Source: Prototheca cutis
Lineage: Eukaryota; Chlorophyta; Trebouxiophyceae; Chlorellales; Chlorellaceae
DNA length: 64,000 nucleotides
Direction of reading: 5' to 3'
NCBI GenBank assembly: GCA_002897115.2
Contig: BCIH01000018.1
Coordinates: forward strand, 62,001-126,000
Part shown: positions 1 to 13,360 of the stretch, piece after piece
Layout: each line of letters starts with the position of its first letter
How positions within the stretch are numbered: the stretch's first letter is position 1
Translations under genes and position numbers: made by a program
The notes under the pieces: model-generated
What the model was told of the DNA's origin: nothing
The model's database searches: none
Seen by the model: the letters and a program-made list of their open reading frames with translations, nothing else

Positions 1-423
1 CCAGCAGGGCGGGCATATTGAGTTTCAGTCATGTTCACCATGCATGTGGCCAATGCAATGGGAAATTGTCATATTTAGTCAATGTCATACAGGGGCCACT
101 GGCAATGGTGCGACAAGCTCCAAAAATTCGCAGACTATGATACAGATGGGATCCATGGTCGTGTTCGCATGCATGTGAACGGCATTATCCATAAGCGCCA
201 ACAAGGCATATGGAGGACCTGCAGAGGAGCATGTTCAAAAACAATGCATTGCCTCCAGCAGGCTACACTTAGTGTATGCCGTTGTGAAATTTGCAAAACA
301 TTGGGCCCACAAGCGCGAGGGGCACCGTAACAAGTGCTTAGTATAGCGATGCATGAGATGACATGCGACCTTGGGTTTGGGCAGGGACCAGGTGAACACG
401 GTATGATCCACCCCATGCTCAGG

Positions 424-3049
424 CTAGAATCCATGTGCCTCCCTGTCCTTCTTCGCTGCAGCCAACATCATCCTGAGTTCTTTGTAATCAACCCAGTCGA
501 ACCCTCTACGGTCGCGACCATTGCCAGAGAGGAACTCCGTCGCTGCCACCACTCCAGACACAAAGAGCCTGAACTTGTCTGAGTCGGTCAGGTTGAAGTT
601 CAGCCAGCTGACTCCAGAGGTGTCTATACTCGTCGTAACCCTGCTATAATCCTGCAGACCAGGCATGGAGGAAGCAGGGGATGATGCAGGGCAGCAACTG
701 ACATTCCGAGTTTTGAACAGGGCATGTCTGCATTCCACCCAGCGGAACAGGACATCTTTCTGGCTCATCATCATCATGCGTACCTCATTCTCCTTCAGGA
801 AATCCCAGTCCGTGAACTTTGTGGCCGTTGCAACATCTGCCTGGAGCAGGCTGGTCAGTGAGTTCACCGAATGCTGTGGCCTGATGGGGCTCAGCTCCCC
901 GCCAAAGGTTGGGCAGCACACCCGCTTGCGCTGATCCACATGGAACAAGCTGATGGGAAAGTTGGACAGCAAGCCGCCATCTTGAAAGAATACCTGTGAA
1001 CGTGATGTGATTCAAGGATGAGGGAAATGCCATTGGTTGCTGGCAATACCCTAGGAATGCCATATATGCTGTCAGCTAGGGCTCAGCAAGACAACTTGAG
1101 CACTCGCCTCGCGGGGATGGCCCTCACGTATGTCATACCCCACATCGGCCCAGGCCTTGTCATTTGCAGGATTCAGAGGAGGATTCTCAATGCGCATAGG
1201 TTGAAACACAACAGGAACGGACGAGCTCGCTCTGACCAGCAACGCTGGTGACACTGTGTCTGCAGTGCAGAGGTGATCACCAATGAAGCATGAGACAGTG
1301 AACAGGAAATCAAACCGAAACGAGTTAGAAACATCGGCGTGTGTTCCTGGCACAGCAAGCAGAGAAACCGGACATTGATGTTGGGCACATCCGCTGTGCG
1401 TGGCACTTGAACCACCAGTCTGGCACCTCGGTGCGCCTCTGGTGCTGCACCACATCGAAAGTTGCACCGCCCATCCCTGCACAGCACGTGCCCAAACCAC
1501 AATTCCTCACCCGGATTCTCCCAGTAGAGCTCAGAAGTTGTCAAGGGCAAGTTCAGCCTTTGCCGATGCCCTCCTTCAGGTGTTGGCTCGTAGACCCATT
1601 TAGGCCTCGCCCAGCTGAGCACCGCCTTGGTGGACGTAGTGACATCGGCCGCCACGACAACGAGCAGCGACTCCGGCTTTTTCTTGAGTTTGCCATCTGG
1701 GTAGGTCTCCAGCTGCTCGACTTCAAGCTGCAAGGCTGCCGGATGTCGCTTGCGCTGTGATCCCCACCTGGTTGAACCATGAGCAGGGGCCGAAGGGCCG
1801 GCACCATCTCCATCGTCGTTTGTGTTGTTCTCAGCCGTCACCTATCAAGGAGAAGACACCGGGCGCAGACATTTCAGCACTTTATGAGCTGGAGTCCGGA
1901 AACGTGCAAATCTGCAGGACAGACCACCAGCCAACGAAACATGGCTGCAAACCTCAGGTGCAGGGCTTACCAGCGCCATGGACATATCATCTCTAAATTG
2001 GCATTTGGTATGAAGGTCACCAAGATTATGCACATCGAGCTTTTCCAGTTCCTGCTTGATCCAGTTTTGAAGCTCGTCGCCCTTGTGCAGGCCAATGGTC
2101 TGTTGCAGGTGAATCTGTGGCATGGCCCAAGGCATGTGGCTCATAGCCTCATAGCTTTTGAACATAGACAAACATTTCTGGTATGGATGCAGGTGCTGAT
2201 TTTGGCAAACCATTCCAGGAAGTGCAGACAGACAGGATGACTCTTCCCACTCCAACTCCCTCCATTCCTTACCAGATGCCGCATTCCAAACCATGCTGCC
2301 AAAGCGCGCAATGCGCGGTGGTTATGGCTTGAGGTAACTCTCAAAATCTTGTTCACAGCGGCCTTCACTTTGCGATCGCCATCATCGAAGGTGTCTACTG
2401 GCATGTCTAGCAGAATTTGCAGCAGTTCAGCCCCTGCGGGTTGGTCTGGGCTCTCCCTCGCTGCGGCAAGGAACATGGCAGTGATGGAGCCGGCAGATGT
2501 CCCGGCAATGGCCCTGCAGGCCAGGACATCGGCGAATAGCCGTCACTTCTTCATTCAGGGATAGCTCAAGCGCCCCACACCAGGAACAACACTGCCGGAT
2601 GGATCTACACACCTGAACCGGACCCCAACATGCTCAAGAGCGTATATGAAACCAACATGGGCAATGCCATGCAGCCCTCCACCTACACAAGGAAGGAGCA
2701 GAAGACCGCTTGAAGTGGTGGAGGATAGATAAATTGCGCCAGGAAGAGACCGTCTCTCGCCATTGCTTCGCGCAAGCAGCTCATGCAGTGGCATGCAACA
2801 CCATTCACCTGCCATTACGAGGTCCACCCAGTACAGCCTTCTGGAAGCGCCGTTGGCGTCCACATCCGAGACGAGATCACTCAAAGGACCGATGGGACAG
2901 ATGCTGTCGATGATGCCTTGAACGTTCTTCTTGAAAAGGGAAGTCATGCTCTCCTGCCCTTGAACAGGGCTCTGCTGGACAGAGGGTCCCAATCCAGCCA
3001 GATCGCTCTCGAACGCGGCGCAAGCACTTTCCACAAGGTGATGTCCCAT
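424..3049 (-). CDS. Patatin-like phospholipase/acyl hydrolase, copy A
   Basis: Predicted lipid acyl hydrolase of the patatin family, which uses a Ser-Asp dyad. Exons inferred from GT-AG junctions and from matching copy B are 2809-3049, 2613-2682, 2273-2513, 1971-2177 and 1511-1841. Several further exons run down to the stop at 424 and were not fully resolved. Exon 2 carries the glycine-rich oxyanion segment GGGLHGIAHVGF. Exon 3 opens with AIAGTSAGS, the GxSxG nucleophile elbow. A later exon near 930-993 carries FQDGGLLSNFP, the DGG motif with the catalytic Asp. The start was chosen because an in-frame TAA directly precedes this ATG and because copy B has the matching Met (MGHHLV versus MGEQLV). 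Both catalytic motifs are intact, so the gene looks functional. Family call is firm; substrate is unknown. Confidence 0.82.
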
Positions 3050-4245
3050 TTAAGGATCCAAGGCCAAGATTCCAGTGTACACTATAGCAGTGGCCGCAAC
3101 CAAAGACACGCCGGTGGGACTGGGGTGACGATCGCGCAGCTGTGCCGAACCTATGTTTCAAAGTGTCGATGCACACTAGAAGCAAATCCCCGGTGTGTAA
3201 ATGGATCTTGGTGGTTTTTACTCCGCTGAATCTGCGCGACATGGCATGATTTGCGGGGTTTTGAGACTCCTGCATCGTCTCGTTTCGGGGGAGCACGCTC
3301 GTGACACAACTTCCGGTAGTTGCGAATGGGTTCTCCCACCTTCCCCAATATGTCCAGAGTAGATTTCCGTATATTTAAATGCTAATGCATGTCAATAGAC
3401 ATATCTTCCGAGGAGTTTCGGGGGGCGTCGATCTTCCGCTGCGTCCCCGACATCAGGCCACAGGCATGATCTGATCTCAACCGTCGACACCTCAGTACGA
3501 CGACGCACGTGACAGCGCCCTTTGGCACTTCTGGTTTGTCCAGTATTTGGATGCCTAGGCCATGGCAGTGCTTTCGTGGCATGCGTGTGCTCATGTTCTC
3601 ATCGGTCACCTGAGCTGGCAGGCGTTGCCGAACACGAACCCATGGGGCATCCTTGAGGTATTTCCTGGCGTATCTCGTAACCAATCCTTTCGTTCAAGGT
3701 CCGATTTCTTCTCAAAAGAACGACTAGAGCGCCCTTTCAACGATCATTACGTACACGATTTGACGAAGTCTTCAAGAAATGGCGACGTCGATACATAGAA
3801 CCGGGATGTGTCCAGGGTGTTAACTGCACGCTGGACGGAGTGCTTGCTCGTTAAAGAAACACTGGTCCACGTCGCAATGTTTATGGGCATCTTGTGGCCA
3901 GTGAAGTGACATGCGGTTGGTGGAATGCAAAAACATACGAAGCAGGCCCCGGGAATGTTGGAGGCTGCATAAAGATGGGCCGATATTTGAATTACTTGCA
4001 TGGCTTGAATGGAGCGCATGCAGATATGCAAAACTTGGTCAGGAGGAGGAATTTCGAAAAACAATGCAAGGGCTCCCGTGAACTGGACATACTACATTCT
4101 GGTGTAAAGGTTGGAATATCTCACCCTCGTAGACGCAAATTCTAAGCACCCAACGTTAAAAATGTCTGTCATGCAAATGCGCAACCTTGGTGTTTTTTTG
4201 GCAGCCCGGGTGAGTGTGGTTGATTCGATCCATCCCATGGTCAGG

Positions 4246-6889
4246 CTACAGCCCTTGATCCTCCATATGCCTCCTTGCTACAGCCAGCGTGTCCCTAAGT
4301 TCCTTGTATCTGATCCAGTTGAACCCTGCGGGGCTAGAACCACCCCCCGAGATGAACTCCAATGCCGCCAGAACACCGCGAGCAAAGAGCATGAACCTGT
4401 CCGCAAGTGTCAGCTCAAAGTTCAGCCAGTTGACGCCAGTGGTGTCGATGGTCTTGATGATCTTGCTGTAATCCTGCAGATGATGGCATGGGGGAATCGG
4501 CGCTTGGCCTTGGGCCAGCAATTGGCATTTGTGCAAGTCTCGCCCGAAGAGCGTTCCACAATGCACTGCAAACATTTTCTGCCTCAACGCCACTATGCTG
4601 TACCTTGTTTTTCTCTAAGAACTCCCAGTCCATGAACTTGGTAGACGTTGTGATGTCGGCTTGGATCAGGTCGATCAGGGAGTCAACATACTGCAGGTTT
4701 CGAATGGGGCTCAGCCCGGCGCCAAATGTCGGGCAAGTCACCCTCAGGCCTGGCTTCACATGGAATAGGCTGATGGGGAAATTGGACAGCAAGCCACCAT
4801 CCTGGAAGTATATCTGCAGATGCATTGAGATGAAAACAATGAGGGATGGCTGATCGTTGCTGTCAGGCGAACACCAACCAGTGGCAACAAGAGCCCCCTC
4901 CGTTTGGGTCGATGAAAACCCAACCCACCGTGCCGGGTCTCCCATCTGCAATGTTATAATGCACGTCCTCCCAGGTCTTCCCGTTTGCGGGATTCCTGGG
5001 GAGATTAGAAACCTGCATGGGCTGAAACACGAGAGGAACGGACATGCTTGCCCTGACCAGCTCCGCTGGGCTTATCGCATCTGCCGTGCTGGGAGGGTGG
5101 GGACAGGAGTGTGAGCCAACCTCATTTCAATCACAGCCGGCTGAACAACAGACTTTGGCACATGTGCCTGGCAGTGTAATCAGACAAGTGGGCATTGCTA
5201 CTACCGACATCATCCTTGCAATGTACAGGCACTGCTATCTGCCCAGTGGTGAGCCTGAGTGCCCCATCACCAAAAGTCCTCACTGGTGATCGAATTCCAT
5301 CCATTCCATTGTGCAGCACACACAAAGCCTGCCTCCTCACCTGGGTCCTCCCAGTAGAGCTCCGAAACTGTCAGCAGTCCGTTCGTCAGTGGTACAGGCT
5401 CCACAGACATAGGCTGTTCAGACAAGGCCTCGGACGCCTTCTTGCCTGCGGTCTGTGGAGGAGGCTTGGGTCTCGACCAGCTCAGAGCTGCCTTGGTGGA
5501 TGTGCTGACATCTGCTGCTACGATGACAAGCACTGCCTCTGGGTTTGTCACAAGCAAGTCGCCTGAGGGGGGCTTCGACACCCCGATTGATGGCGAGCTG
5601 GTTGTTGCTGTTTTCCTGCTCGATGACTGCGCCTTCCCATGCACGTTTTGGGCGCCTGGCGGAAGCTGCGACCTTGTTTCCTCTTCATCACCACCATTCG
5701 TGGGATCCACTGCTTCTACCTATCAAGGGCAAGTGCATCTGGGCACAGGAGTCACCAATGAGGATGATGCATGAAGGCAAGCAGGTGACCAAATGGCCGA
5801 TCCAGCGGGCCCCGCTCCGCCTCAGGGACTCACCAGCTTGATAGGGATGCCATCCAACCTGCATTTTTCTTTCAGCTGGCCAAGAGTGCCTGCCTCGAGA
5901 AAGGTCATCTCATCCCGCAGCCAGCATCGAAATTCATCACCTCGGTACATGCCCTTGGTCTGCTGCAGCCTGGCCTGTGGCACGGACCAAAGGACATGGC
6001 AAGGGTTTTGTTCAGGGTATTCCAAACTCGACACCGCAGCCTCCAATTGGAAAAAGGGAGGGTTGCAGATGACTATTTCGGGGCTTCACGCCAGGATCCG
6101 AATGAATTCCATGCAGCCGACCTCCATTGCTACGTACCAGGTAGCGGATCTTCATCAATGCCATGAGTTTGGACCAACACCAGGCGTTGGGCTGGGAGAA
6201 GGACTTGATGACGTAGTCCATAGCCGACATGACTTTGGGATCTCCATCAGCAAACTTGGAAGTTGGCATCTCCAACAGAATTTCCAGCAGCTTGCTCCCG
6301 GCTCGCTTGTCTGGGGTCTCCCTCGCCGCCGCAAGGAACGTCGCGGCGATGGAGCCTGCAGAGGTCCCGGCAATCGACCTACATATCAATGATAGTAGGA
6401 GAGGGCGCCATTTTCAGATCGGCACAACTCAAAGCACGGCATATCAGACATGTCGCTACCGCCATCATCCGCCCACCTGAACCGGACCCCGGCGTGCTCG
6501 AGGGCATATATGTAGCCCACATGGGCAATGCCAAGCAGCCCTCCCCCTGTGCCATGTGGGCATAGGAGTCTTTGCTGTTTGCGTGATTGTGAGAAGTTTG
6601 TCCCACCCCTCAGCAGCACCGCTCAGCAGCACCGCTCACCGGCCAGCACGAGGTCCGCCCAGTACAGCCTCGTGGAAGCACCATTCTCATCCACATCGTC
6701 CGAGACGAGATCACTCAAGGGACCAGTGGGTTTGATCATATTGATCATTCCCTGGACGTGCCACTCGAAACAGCCGGCTACGTTCCTCCCGTCTCCCCCG
6801 TAGATCGGGCAAGTTTCGCTTAGCCTATGCCTGACAATGGCATCGTTACTGAATGCAGCGCAAGCATTCCTGACAAGTTGCTCCCCCAT
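4246..6889 (-). CDS. Patatin-like phospholipase/acyl hydrolase, copy B
   Basis: Tandem paralogue of the gene to its left, on the same strand about 1.2 kb upstream of it. Resolved exons are 6640-6889, 6477-6546, 6138-6378, 5834-6040 and about 5341-5719, followed by unresolved exons to the stop at 4246. Exons 2, 3 and 4 are 70, 241 and 207 bases in both copies, so the intron positions are conserved. Motifs seen are GGGLLGIAHVGY (oxyanion loop), SIAGTSAGS (nucleophile Ser) and FQDGGLLSNFPISLFH (catalytic Asp). A shared C-terminal exon contains the segment GVNWLNFEL. The reading frame stays open about 30 codons upstream of the chosen Met, so a longer N-terminus is possible. Predicted lipase or phospholipase; cell location is not evident. 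Confidence 0.82.
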
Positions 6890-7260
6890 ATCGCAAACTT
6901 TGGTGGACCGGGGGTGCCAGCCCCGCAGCCCAACTCTATTCACGAAGGCGCGATCCACACAAAAGGCAGACGCACGGTGATTATACAAACATCGGTGGTC
7001 TCTATCACGGTGGACGAGGTCGAAACGATGTCATTGCTTGAGATTCCGGCATCATCCCGTTTCGGAGGAACACCCTCGACACAACACAACTTCCGGTAGT
7101 TGCTAATGACTTCTCCCACCTTCCCCGATATGTTCAGAGTACGTTCTGCATATGGAAATGGTTGAATCCATGTCAATAGACATGTCTGCCGAAGAGTTTC
7201 GGCGGGCGTCAGTCTTTCGCTGAATGTCCGACACCAGGCCGCAGGTATGATCTGTGTTCG

Positions 7261-8409
7261 ACAGTCGGCACCTCACGACGTCACTAGCCGCAGCCCTGTC
7301 AGTCGTTCCTCGTTTTATGTTACGTTTCTCTGTCAGCGCACCACGATGGAGGGAGTGGACGCCCAGCGAAGCGCTGAACGGCGCGTCGCTCATGACTGCG
7401 CGGCTTCCTCGTCCCGAACCTGAAGCAGCACATCGACAGGAGGTGCTTCGTCTTCGAGGAAGTTTAGTTTCTCGTCAGGGAGGGCCATCATCCGAAATTT
7501 TCGTGTCTCGATGTTGTTTTCACTTGGTGTAACAGCACAGTTGTTTTGAATCGTGCGCGAGGGTTACGGTGTACCATGCAAGCAGTTTTTCCGAAGTTGC
7601 GCACGTGGACGGGCGGCGGAGCTCATGGTTCACGCCTCGTACCTCCAGCAGGTCCTCTCGACATGGAACTTGTTCGAAACTGCGAATGCACAAAACTTGT
7701 TGCTAATGAGAATGCTGGTCTACTCTGCGATCGCGTGAAAATAAAGTTGTCGGATCACAGATTTTCCCTTGGTACCTGTTGTATCTGCGGACCAGGCCAG
7801 GGGAACGACAGGGAATACTCAAGGCGAGACGAACATGGTGTCGAGGAAAACGTCCTCTAAGTTTTTGCAGGGCAGCATGATCGAATAACTCTGGGTGGGA
7901 AACACATTGGGGCAGGTTCACATCCGGGAGTCTTGAGCACCGGTGGCCGTGGATTCCTGATGAGCACAAGCATGGAGGCTGCATCGATTTTTATCGTACA
8001 TTAGGGTCCCCAGACAGGGCAGCCCCAACGTAACGTTGGTAAGACTAGGCAGCAGGACCAAGCGCCGGTGACCCTTTTGCGCATGGCTGCACATGGATGA
8101 AACATCCCCATGCCTGCCACTTCATTCTCATGTGTGCACCTAAAGTAGAAGCCACCCGTTCCACCAATTCTGCCATGAACGGCGATTCGTGAGTGTTCTT
8201 GTGTTTCTTCGCATGACAGGGATGTGCCTGGGGCGATGGCCCCCCGTGTGATGGATGGCGGTCCTTTTCTCGCTCCTCGCTCGTGACGAACGATTTTTTG
8301 CGGGCACCCCGCATTTCACTCGATCACCCAGTGCGCGCACTCATACAAAACCGACCGAGGTTCCGCACGCATTTTGCATCATCTTCTATAATTACAAGGG
8401 TAAAACAGC
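7261..8409. other. Intergenic stretch without recognised gene
   Basis: Between the patatin B upstream flank and the HCCS promoter. It contains only short open frames with no recognisable family and no clear splice-joined exons. I see no RNA gene or repeat structure here. Confidence 0.5.
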
Positions 8410-8418
8410 TATATAAAA
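8410..8418 (+). promoter_or_regulatory. TATA box of the HCCS gene
   Basis: TATATAAAA lies 29 bases before the HCCS start codon. This leaves room only for a very short 5'UTR, so transcription would begin close to the ATG. Confidence 0.5.
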
Positions 8419-8446
8419 ACTCGCACTTTCTCCCGAAGACATCGCC

Positions 8447-9518
8447 ATGGCTGCCGCCTCTGGCGTGGAGAGCCCAGAGGCTTCCGGGTGGAGACTGTTC
8501 AGGCGTGCAGCCTCCCAGGCCGCCCAGGAGTCCACGACGTCCACTTCTGGACAAGACCCACCAGCGCATCCGCCCGTAGCGCCTGGCTCCTATGCCGGAG
8601 GTACGGGTTGTTGCCAGGGTCGCGGGTGGCTGCGTGCCAGCCTCATATGCTACAGGGCCAATCAGGCAGAAACTGCGGCACTCTGCCCGCCAGGCAGTCT
8701 CATGAACCGATTTCTTTCTGCACGCTGGTAGCATTGTTCTGTCAGATAGATAATGAGTCCTTGACACCCCGCCAAAAAATTCCGTCACAGGATGCCCTGT
8801 CGTGGGGATGACGCCTACGGCCATGCCTCCCCAAGGCTATGGCCCCTCCCCCAGCGGCGGAGCGAACTATGCCGGGGGCTGCCCCGTGCTGGGTGCTGCG
8901 CCCTCACCCGTCTCTCCCGCCAATGGCATGCCAGAGTCAGCCAACGCGCCGCTGCCCGGGCAGGCCAAGCCGCTGTCGACGTGGCGGCAGCCCAGCAGCA
9001 TTCCCACCACCGACGGCAGCGACCTTCCCCAGCACCAGCAAGGTCAGGCCGTCCAGTCTGGCGTCTGGACCTACCCCTCTGAGCAGATGTTTTACAATTC
9101 CATGTCGCGCAAGGGTTGGGGCCCCTCCGAGGACGACATGCCTGCGGTCGTGGCCATCCACAATGCTGTCAACGAGCGGGCATGGCGGGAGGTCCGGGGG
9201 TGGGAGGCCGTGGCGGGCAATCCCGAGCCCCGGCTGCTCCGTTTCCGGGGCCGGCCGCGCGACGTCTCTCCCAAGGCCCGCCTGCTCAACCTGCTGGGGT
9301 ACAAGCTGCCCTTTGACCGCCACGACTGGGTGGTCCTGCGGCCCAATGGCTCGGAAGTGCGTTATGTCATCGATTTCTACAACGGTGCGCCGGCGCCCAA
9401 CATGCCCATGGCCATGCACCTGGACGTCCGGCCTGCCCTGGATTCGCCCACTGCACTCTGGAGCCGGCTCACCCGCCAAGCCCAGTGGGTCGGGAGCGGG
9501 CGCTGGAGGAGCGAGTAA
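8447..9518 (+). CDS. HCCS: Holocytochrome c synthase (cytochrome c heme lyase)
   Basis: Attaches heme covalently to apocytochrome c in the mitochondrial intermembrane space (System III). Exons 8447-8600 and 8791-9518 join to 293 aa. The junction recreates the codon for a glycine just before CPVVG. Two Cys-Pro-Val heme-regulatory motifs follow each other, CPVVG at the junction and CPVLG about 27 residues later. The conserved core includes MFYNSMSRKGW, HNAVNERAWREV, RFRGRPRDVSPKARLL, GYKLPFDRHDWVV and the near-C-terminal YVIDFYNG. Length agrees with the family. The N-terminal 50 residues are low-complexity and unrelated to other members. The ATG at 8447 sits 29 bases after a TATA box, supporting this start. 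Presence of System III argues for a green alga. Confidence 0.93.
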
Positions 9519-10014
9519 TGGATTGTTTTGAAAGGAGGGCGATTGCTGATACGGGCATCGCTGGGCTGTTGTCTGTCCTCGTTGGACATGTCTGTGGTGA
9601 GTGGAGAGTCTGTACAAGCTCAGAGTCGAACGGGGCTTGTGTGTGCCAGGAGGTGGTCTGAGTTTTGACAGTGCCATGCGTCCCCCTCGGCGAGCGGCCG
9701 GGTTGGCTTTCTCGTGTGAAGAATCAACCATCAGCAGCAGGAAAGCTGACGCAGCTCGAGTGCATGGGAATGGGCTCGCTGGCCACGCGTGCCAGCGCAC
9801 AGGCAGACAAACTCTGGGAATTCCTACCCTCTTCATTCTGCAGAGCACACCAGTCCATAGTATCAGGCTCTTGCTTTCGATTACTTTTTCAATGTCCAGA
9901 TCAGATGCTGCAATTTCTCAAATGCAACAAGGAGCATTTCCTGCCGTGACACCCAAGCAGCAGGCAACAATCGGATCCTTGCCGCAGTGCCAAATGCCGA
10001 ACGGAACTCGTCTC
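9519..10014. other. Convergent intergenic region between HCCS and PreP
   Basis: About 500 bases separating two gene 3' ends. It presumably holds both 3'UTRs. No additional gene or structured element recognised. Confidence 0.5.
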
Positions 10015-13000
10015 TCACAGGATCTTCAGCTTCTCAGCAAAGAAGCCCGGCCGCTCGGCCTCGGCAGCCGCCGCCTTCTCATGCGACGTCACGGCCACAA
10101 CTTGGCCCTTGGACCGTACCGCATCCAGCACGTCCGCAAACGCATGGAAATCGGCCAGCGTCGTCCCCAACACCTCGTCCCTGTCAATTGGGGAGCACTT
10201 CAAGTGTTGTTGGAAGTGAAGACACCCCACATTGGTTTCGGCGCTCCTTCTCACTGCTTTTCACCATCTGCACCCATTTTTTTCTGCCCCCTCCCNCCCC
10301 CCCCATCTCCATAAACACATACAACAGCGACAGCCCCGCCAACAACAACAAAATGAATAAATAATAATGATTTAAAAAAAAAGGATCACCTGCGCTGTTG
10401 GCGCTCCTCGTCGGAGACTTCCAGGAGGTGGCGCATGAAGGCGGTGCGGCCCTTGGCGTCAGGAAGTTGATATGCATCAATGTCCCCAATGGTCCCGATG
10501 ATGGCCTTGCTCAGCTCATCCGGGGTCAAGTCGAGCGACCTCAGGAAATCCACCGTGCCTGTATGGATTGGGGGAAATTGGGGTGGGGTGCAGGGTCGCT
10601 CCGCATCATGTTCAATGGGGGGGCTCTATTGTTTCTTCTCTATTCAGGTGTGCTCATCACAGTGAAACTCGACTCTCCATTTCAAAACACGCCCCTAGAA
10701 AAGCGTCAATCACAAGCCAGCCAGCCAGCCAAAACCCGCGCAGCCCACCATCGTAGACATCCACCGTCTTCAGCAGGTTGGGATCGCGATAGGAAGAATA
10801 AGTAAACATGCCCGAATGGCTGTCAAAGTCGGAAAATCCGCCATAGGCACCGCCAGACACCCGCACCCTGCGCATGGATGGTAGGATGATGGGTTTTCGT
10901 ATTCTCTCTTTCTTGCTGGTGAAAACACAAAAACACACACTGTCTATTCAACCGACCCGCACACCTGTCCCAGAGCCAGGAGGTGCCCAGGAACTTGTTG
11001 ATGACGTAAGAGGAGCCCGACAGCTTGTATCCGGCATCCTCATACAGATTGGCAGCCTTGGCGACGTAGTTCACTTGCGTCGGCACGAGCAGGGCCTCGT
11101 TGACCCGTGGCAGCGACTGGCGCCAGTCTGCCAGTGGCGTCTGGCCTTCCAGAGTGGCGCCATGAGCAGGCAGTGCCGATAAGAAGCCAGTCAATGGCGC
11201 CTCGGCAGCCCGGAGCACACGCTCATCCCCGGTAAGACTGACCAGGGCACCGGCACGTGCCAGGGCAATGCCACGCACCCGCTCCAGATCGGCCCGCACG
11301 CCGTCCCAATCGGTGTCCACACGCCGTACCAGGTCCCGAAGGTACTGCAGGTAACTGATGCCGCCCATCTGCTCAGACACCCACCCCGCCGTCCTGCGGT
11401 TGATTGTTTGCCGTATTCATTATTCCTCTTGGCGAGTTACTTTGTCAGTGTATTTAATTTTATTCAAAGTTGAAGGACTCGACAAGTCAGCAACGCCAAC
11501 CCTAACAAGACCTCCCTCCCGCCCGTCACCAGCAATACAATGTCAACACGAACGTCGTCCTCCTCCAACTCACCCACGCTGGGCGTCGAGTCGCAGCCCC
11601 GCAAAGGAATGGCCGCTGCCAACGACGCCTGCCTCCATGGCGCTCTTGCTTTCCAGCACCATCTGCTTGAACCGCGCCTGGTCGTCCAGGCGCGCTGAGA
11701 GTGCGACGTCGGTCAGAATCTCCAGGAGGTCTGGAGTCTGGGCGGCGGTGGCCTTTCCTCGCAGCATGACAAAGGCCTTCGGATCCGACCGGCCCTTGAC
11801 CGCCGAGACGAACGGCGAAACGCCCACGCCACCTGTCTTGCGCCCCACACGCTCCGTAAAGCTCACAAAGTCCTCCTTCTCCGTGCCCATATTTGTCAGG
11901 CACCTGCGGTGATTGGTTGGCGGGGTACGTGTCAAGTGGCGCAAAACCAAAAACAAGGGGCCCACGCATTCCTCACTCCATAAACGCTCATCAACGCTAC
12001 CTGCAGAACAGCGGCACGAGAGGCAGCAGCTCGGCAGGGAGGCCTGTCATGTCCAGGGCAACATCGAGATAAAGGATGTCGTTGGTGAAGAGGTCGTGGC
12101 TCAGCAGCGTGGCACCCGTGGCGTGACTAGTAATCTCGGAAGGAATCCGGGGCGCCTGGGTAGGCATATCCGCCAGCTGGAGACTGGGCACACAGGCCAG
12201 GGCCTCAGGGCTGTCGGGTGTCTCCTGCCGCCGCAGCAGCTCCTCTGTTTCCCGAGCCACACGCTCAATTTCCGATGACGTCATCCCCGCCAGCTGTGCG
12301 TCGAGAGATGCCCGTTCCCGGGCCTCCCGCTCAGTACCAAGCTTCTCATCCGGCAGTACCCGCACACCGACGCGGTGCGGGTTGTCCAGCAGGTACTTGC
12401 GGATCAGCGGCGCTGCGTGTCGTTTGGGAATTGATGGAGGGATATGCAATTGGGATGGGGATTCCGCAATGACCCTTCTCATGCAAAAGGTCAATCCCCC
12501 CCCAACACACGCGCGCGCGTACCGAACACGGCGCTGCCCTTGACTTCCACACGTTTGCGGAGGTTTGAGAGGTCCTTTTGCCACTTGAGGGGCTGGAAAG
12601 GGTCGCGGTCATAGATCCACATGCTCATGCTGCGCAGCATGAGGGACAGGCCCCGTGGGAACCGACCTGTGTTGTTCTCCCGCAGCGCAAACTCTGCCGT
12701 GTTGAGCGCGGCCTCCATGGCGCCTGGGGTGAACCCGTCGCGCTCGACGGCGGTCAACGTGTCCAGGACCAGCTTCTCGACGGCTTCCACGTCCTCTGGT
12801 TTCACGCCCTTGAGCCCGATGGCAAAGGTGGGCTGCCGCATTTCGTCCTCGAGCCCACCTCCAACCAACGACTCACCCAGGCCGCTCTCCTCCAGCGCCT
12901 TGCGCAGCGGTGCAGCAGGCGTACCCAGCAGCAGGGCGTTCAAGAAACCGAGCGCGAGCTCCGTCTCCAAATCCAGGTGGTCGGCCGCCAGCACCCAGTT

Positions 13001-13277
13001 GAGCGACACAAACGCCTTGTCAGAAGCATCCTCGCCCGTCCCGGCCGCATACTTTTCCGTCACCGTCCGCGGGGCTTGGAAGAGAGGTTGGGGCTTGACG
13101 ACAGAGTCGACCTCCCGTGCCTCAAATTTGTCCAGGTACGCGGCCAGGATCTTGAGGCGCTCCTCGGCGGGGTCGTCGCCGTAAAACCAAAATCGGGCAT
13201 TGGAAGGGTGGTAGTACTTGTTGTAGAATTCCTACACAAGTGTTTGTTGGTGATGGTCGATTTTGAGAGAGAGAGAG

Positions 13278-13360
<83 letters not shown>

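Larger units (their letters stand above)
424..7260. repeat. Direct tandem gene duplication, unit about 3.8 kb
   Basis: The two patatin genes and their upstream flanks repeat with an offset of about 3.8 kb. Besides the exons, non-coding sequence upstream is strongly conserved. The stretch 3306-3490 resembles 7086-7260 nearly base for base, including the ACTTCCGGTAGTTGC block and the CATGTCAATAGACAT block. That region may be a shared promoter/5'UTR, or may hold an unresolved first exon, because short reading frames are also similar there. Introns have diverged much more than exons. Confidence 0.75.

Noticed and set aside
8937..9848. 303-codon open frame opposite HCCS
   Set aside because: It mirrors HCCS coding sequence and has no family features; HCCS motifs are unambiguous.
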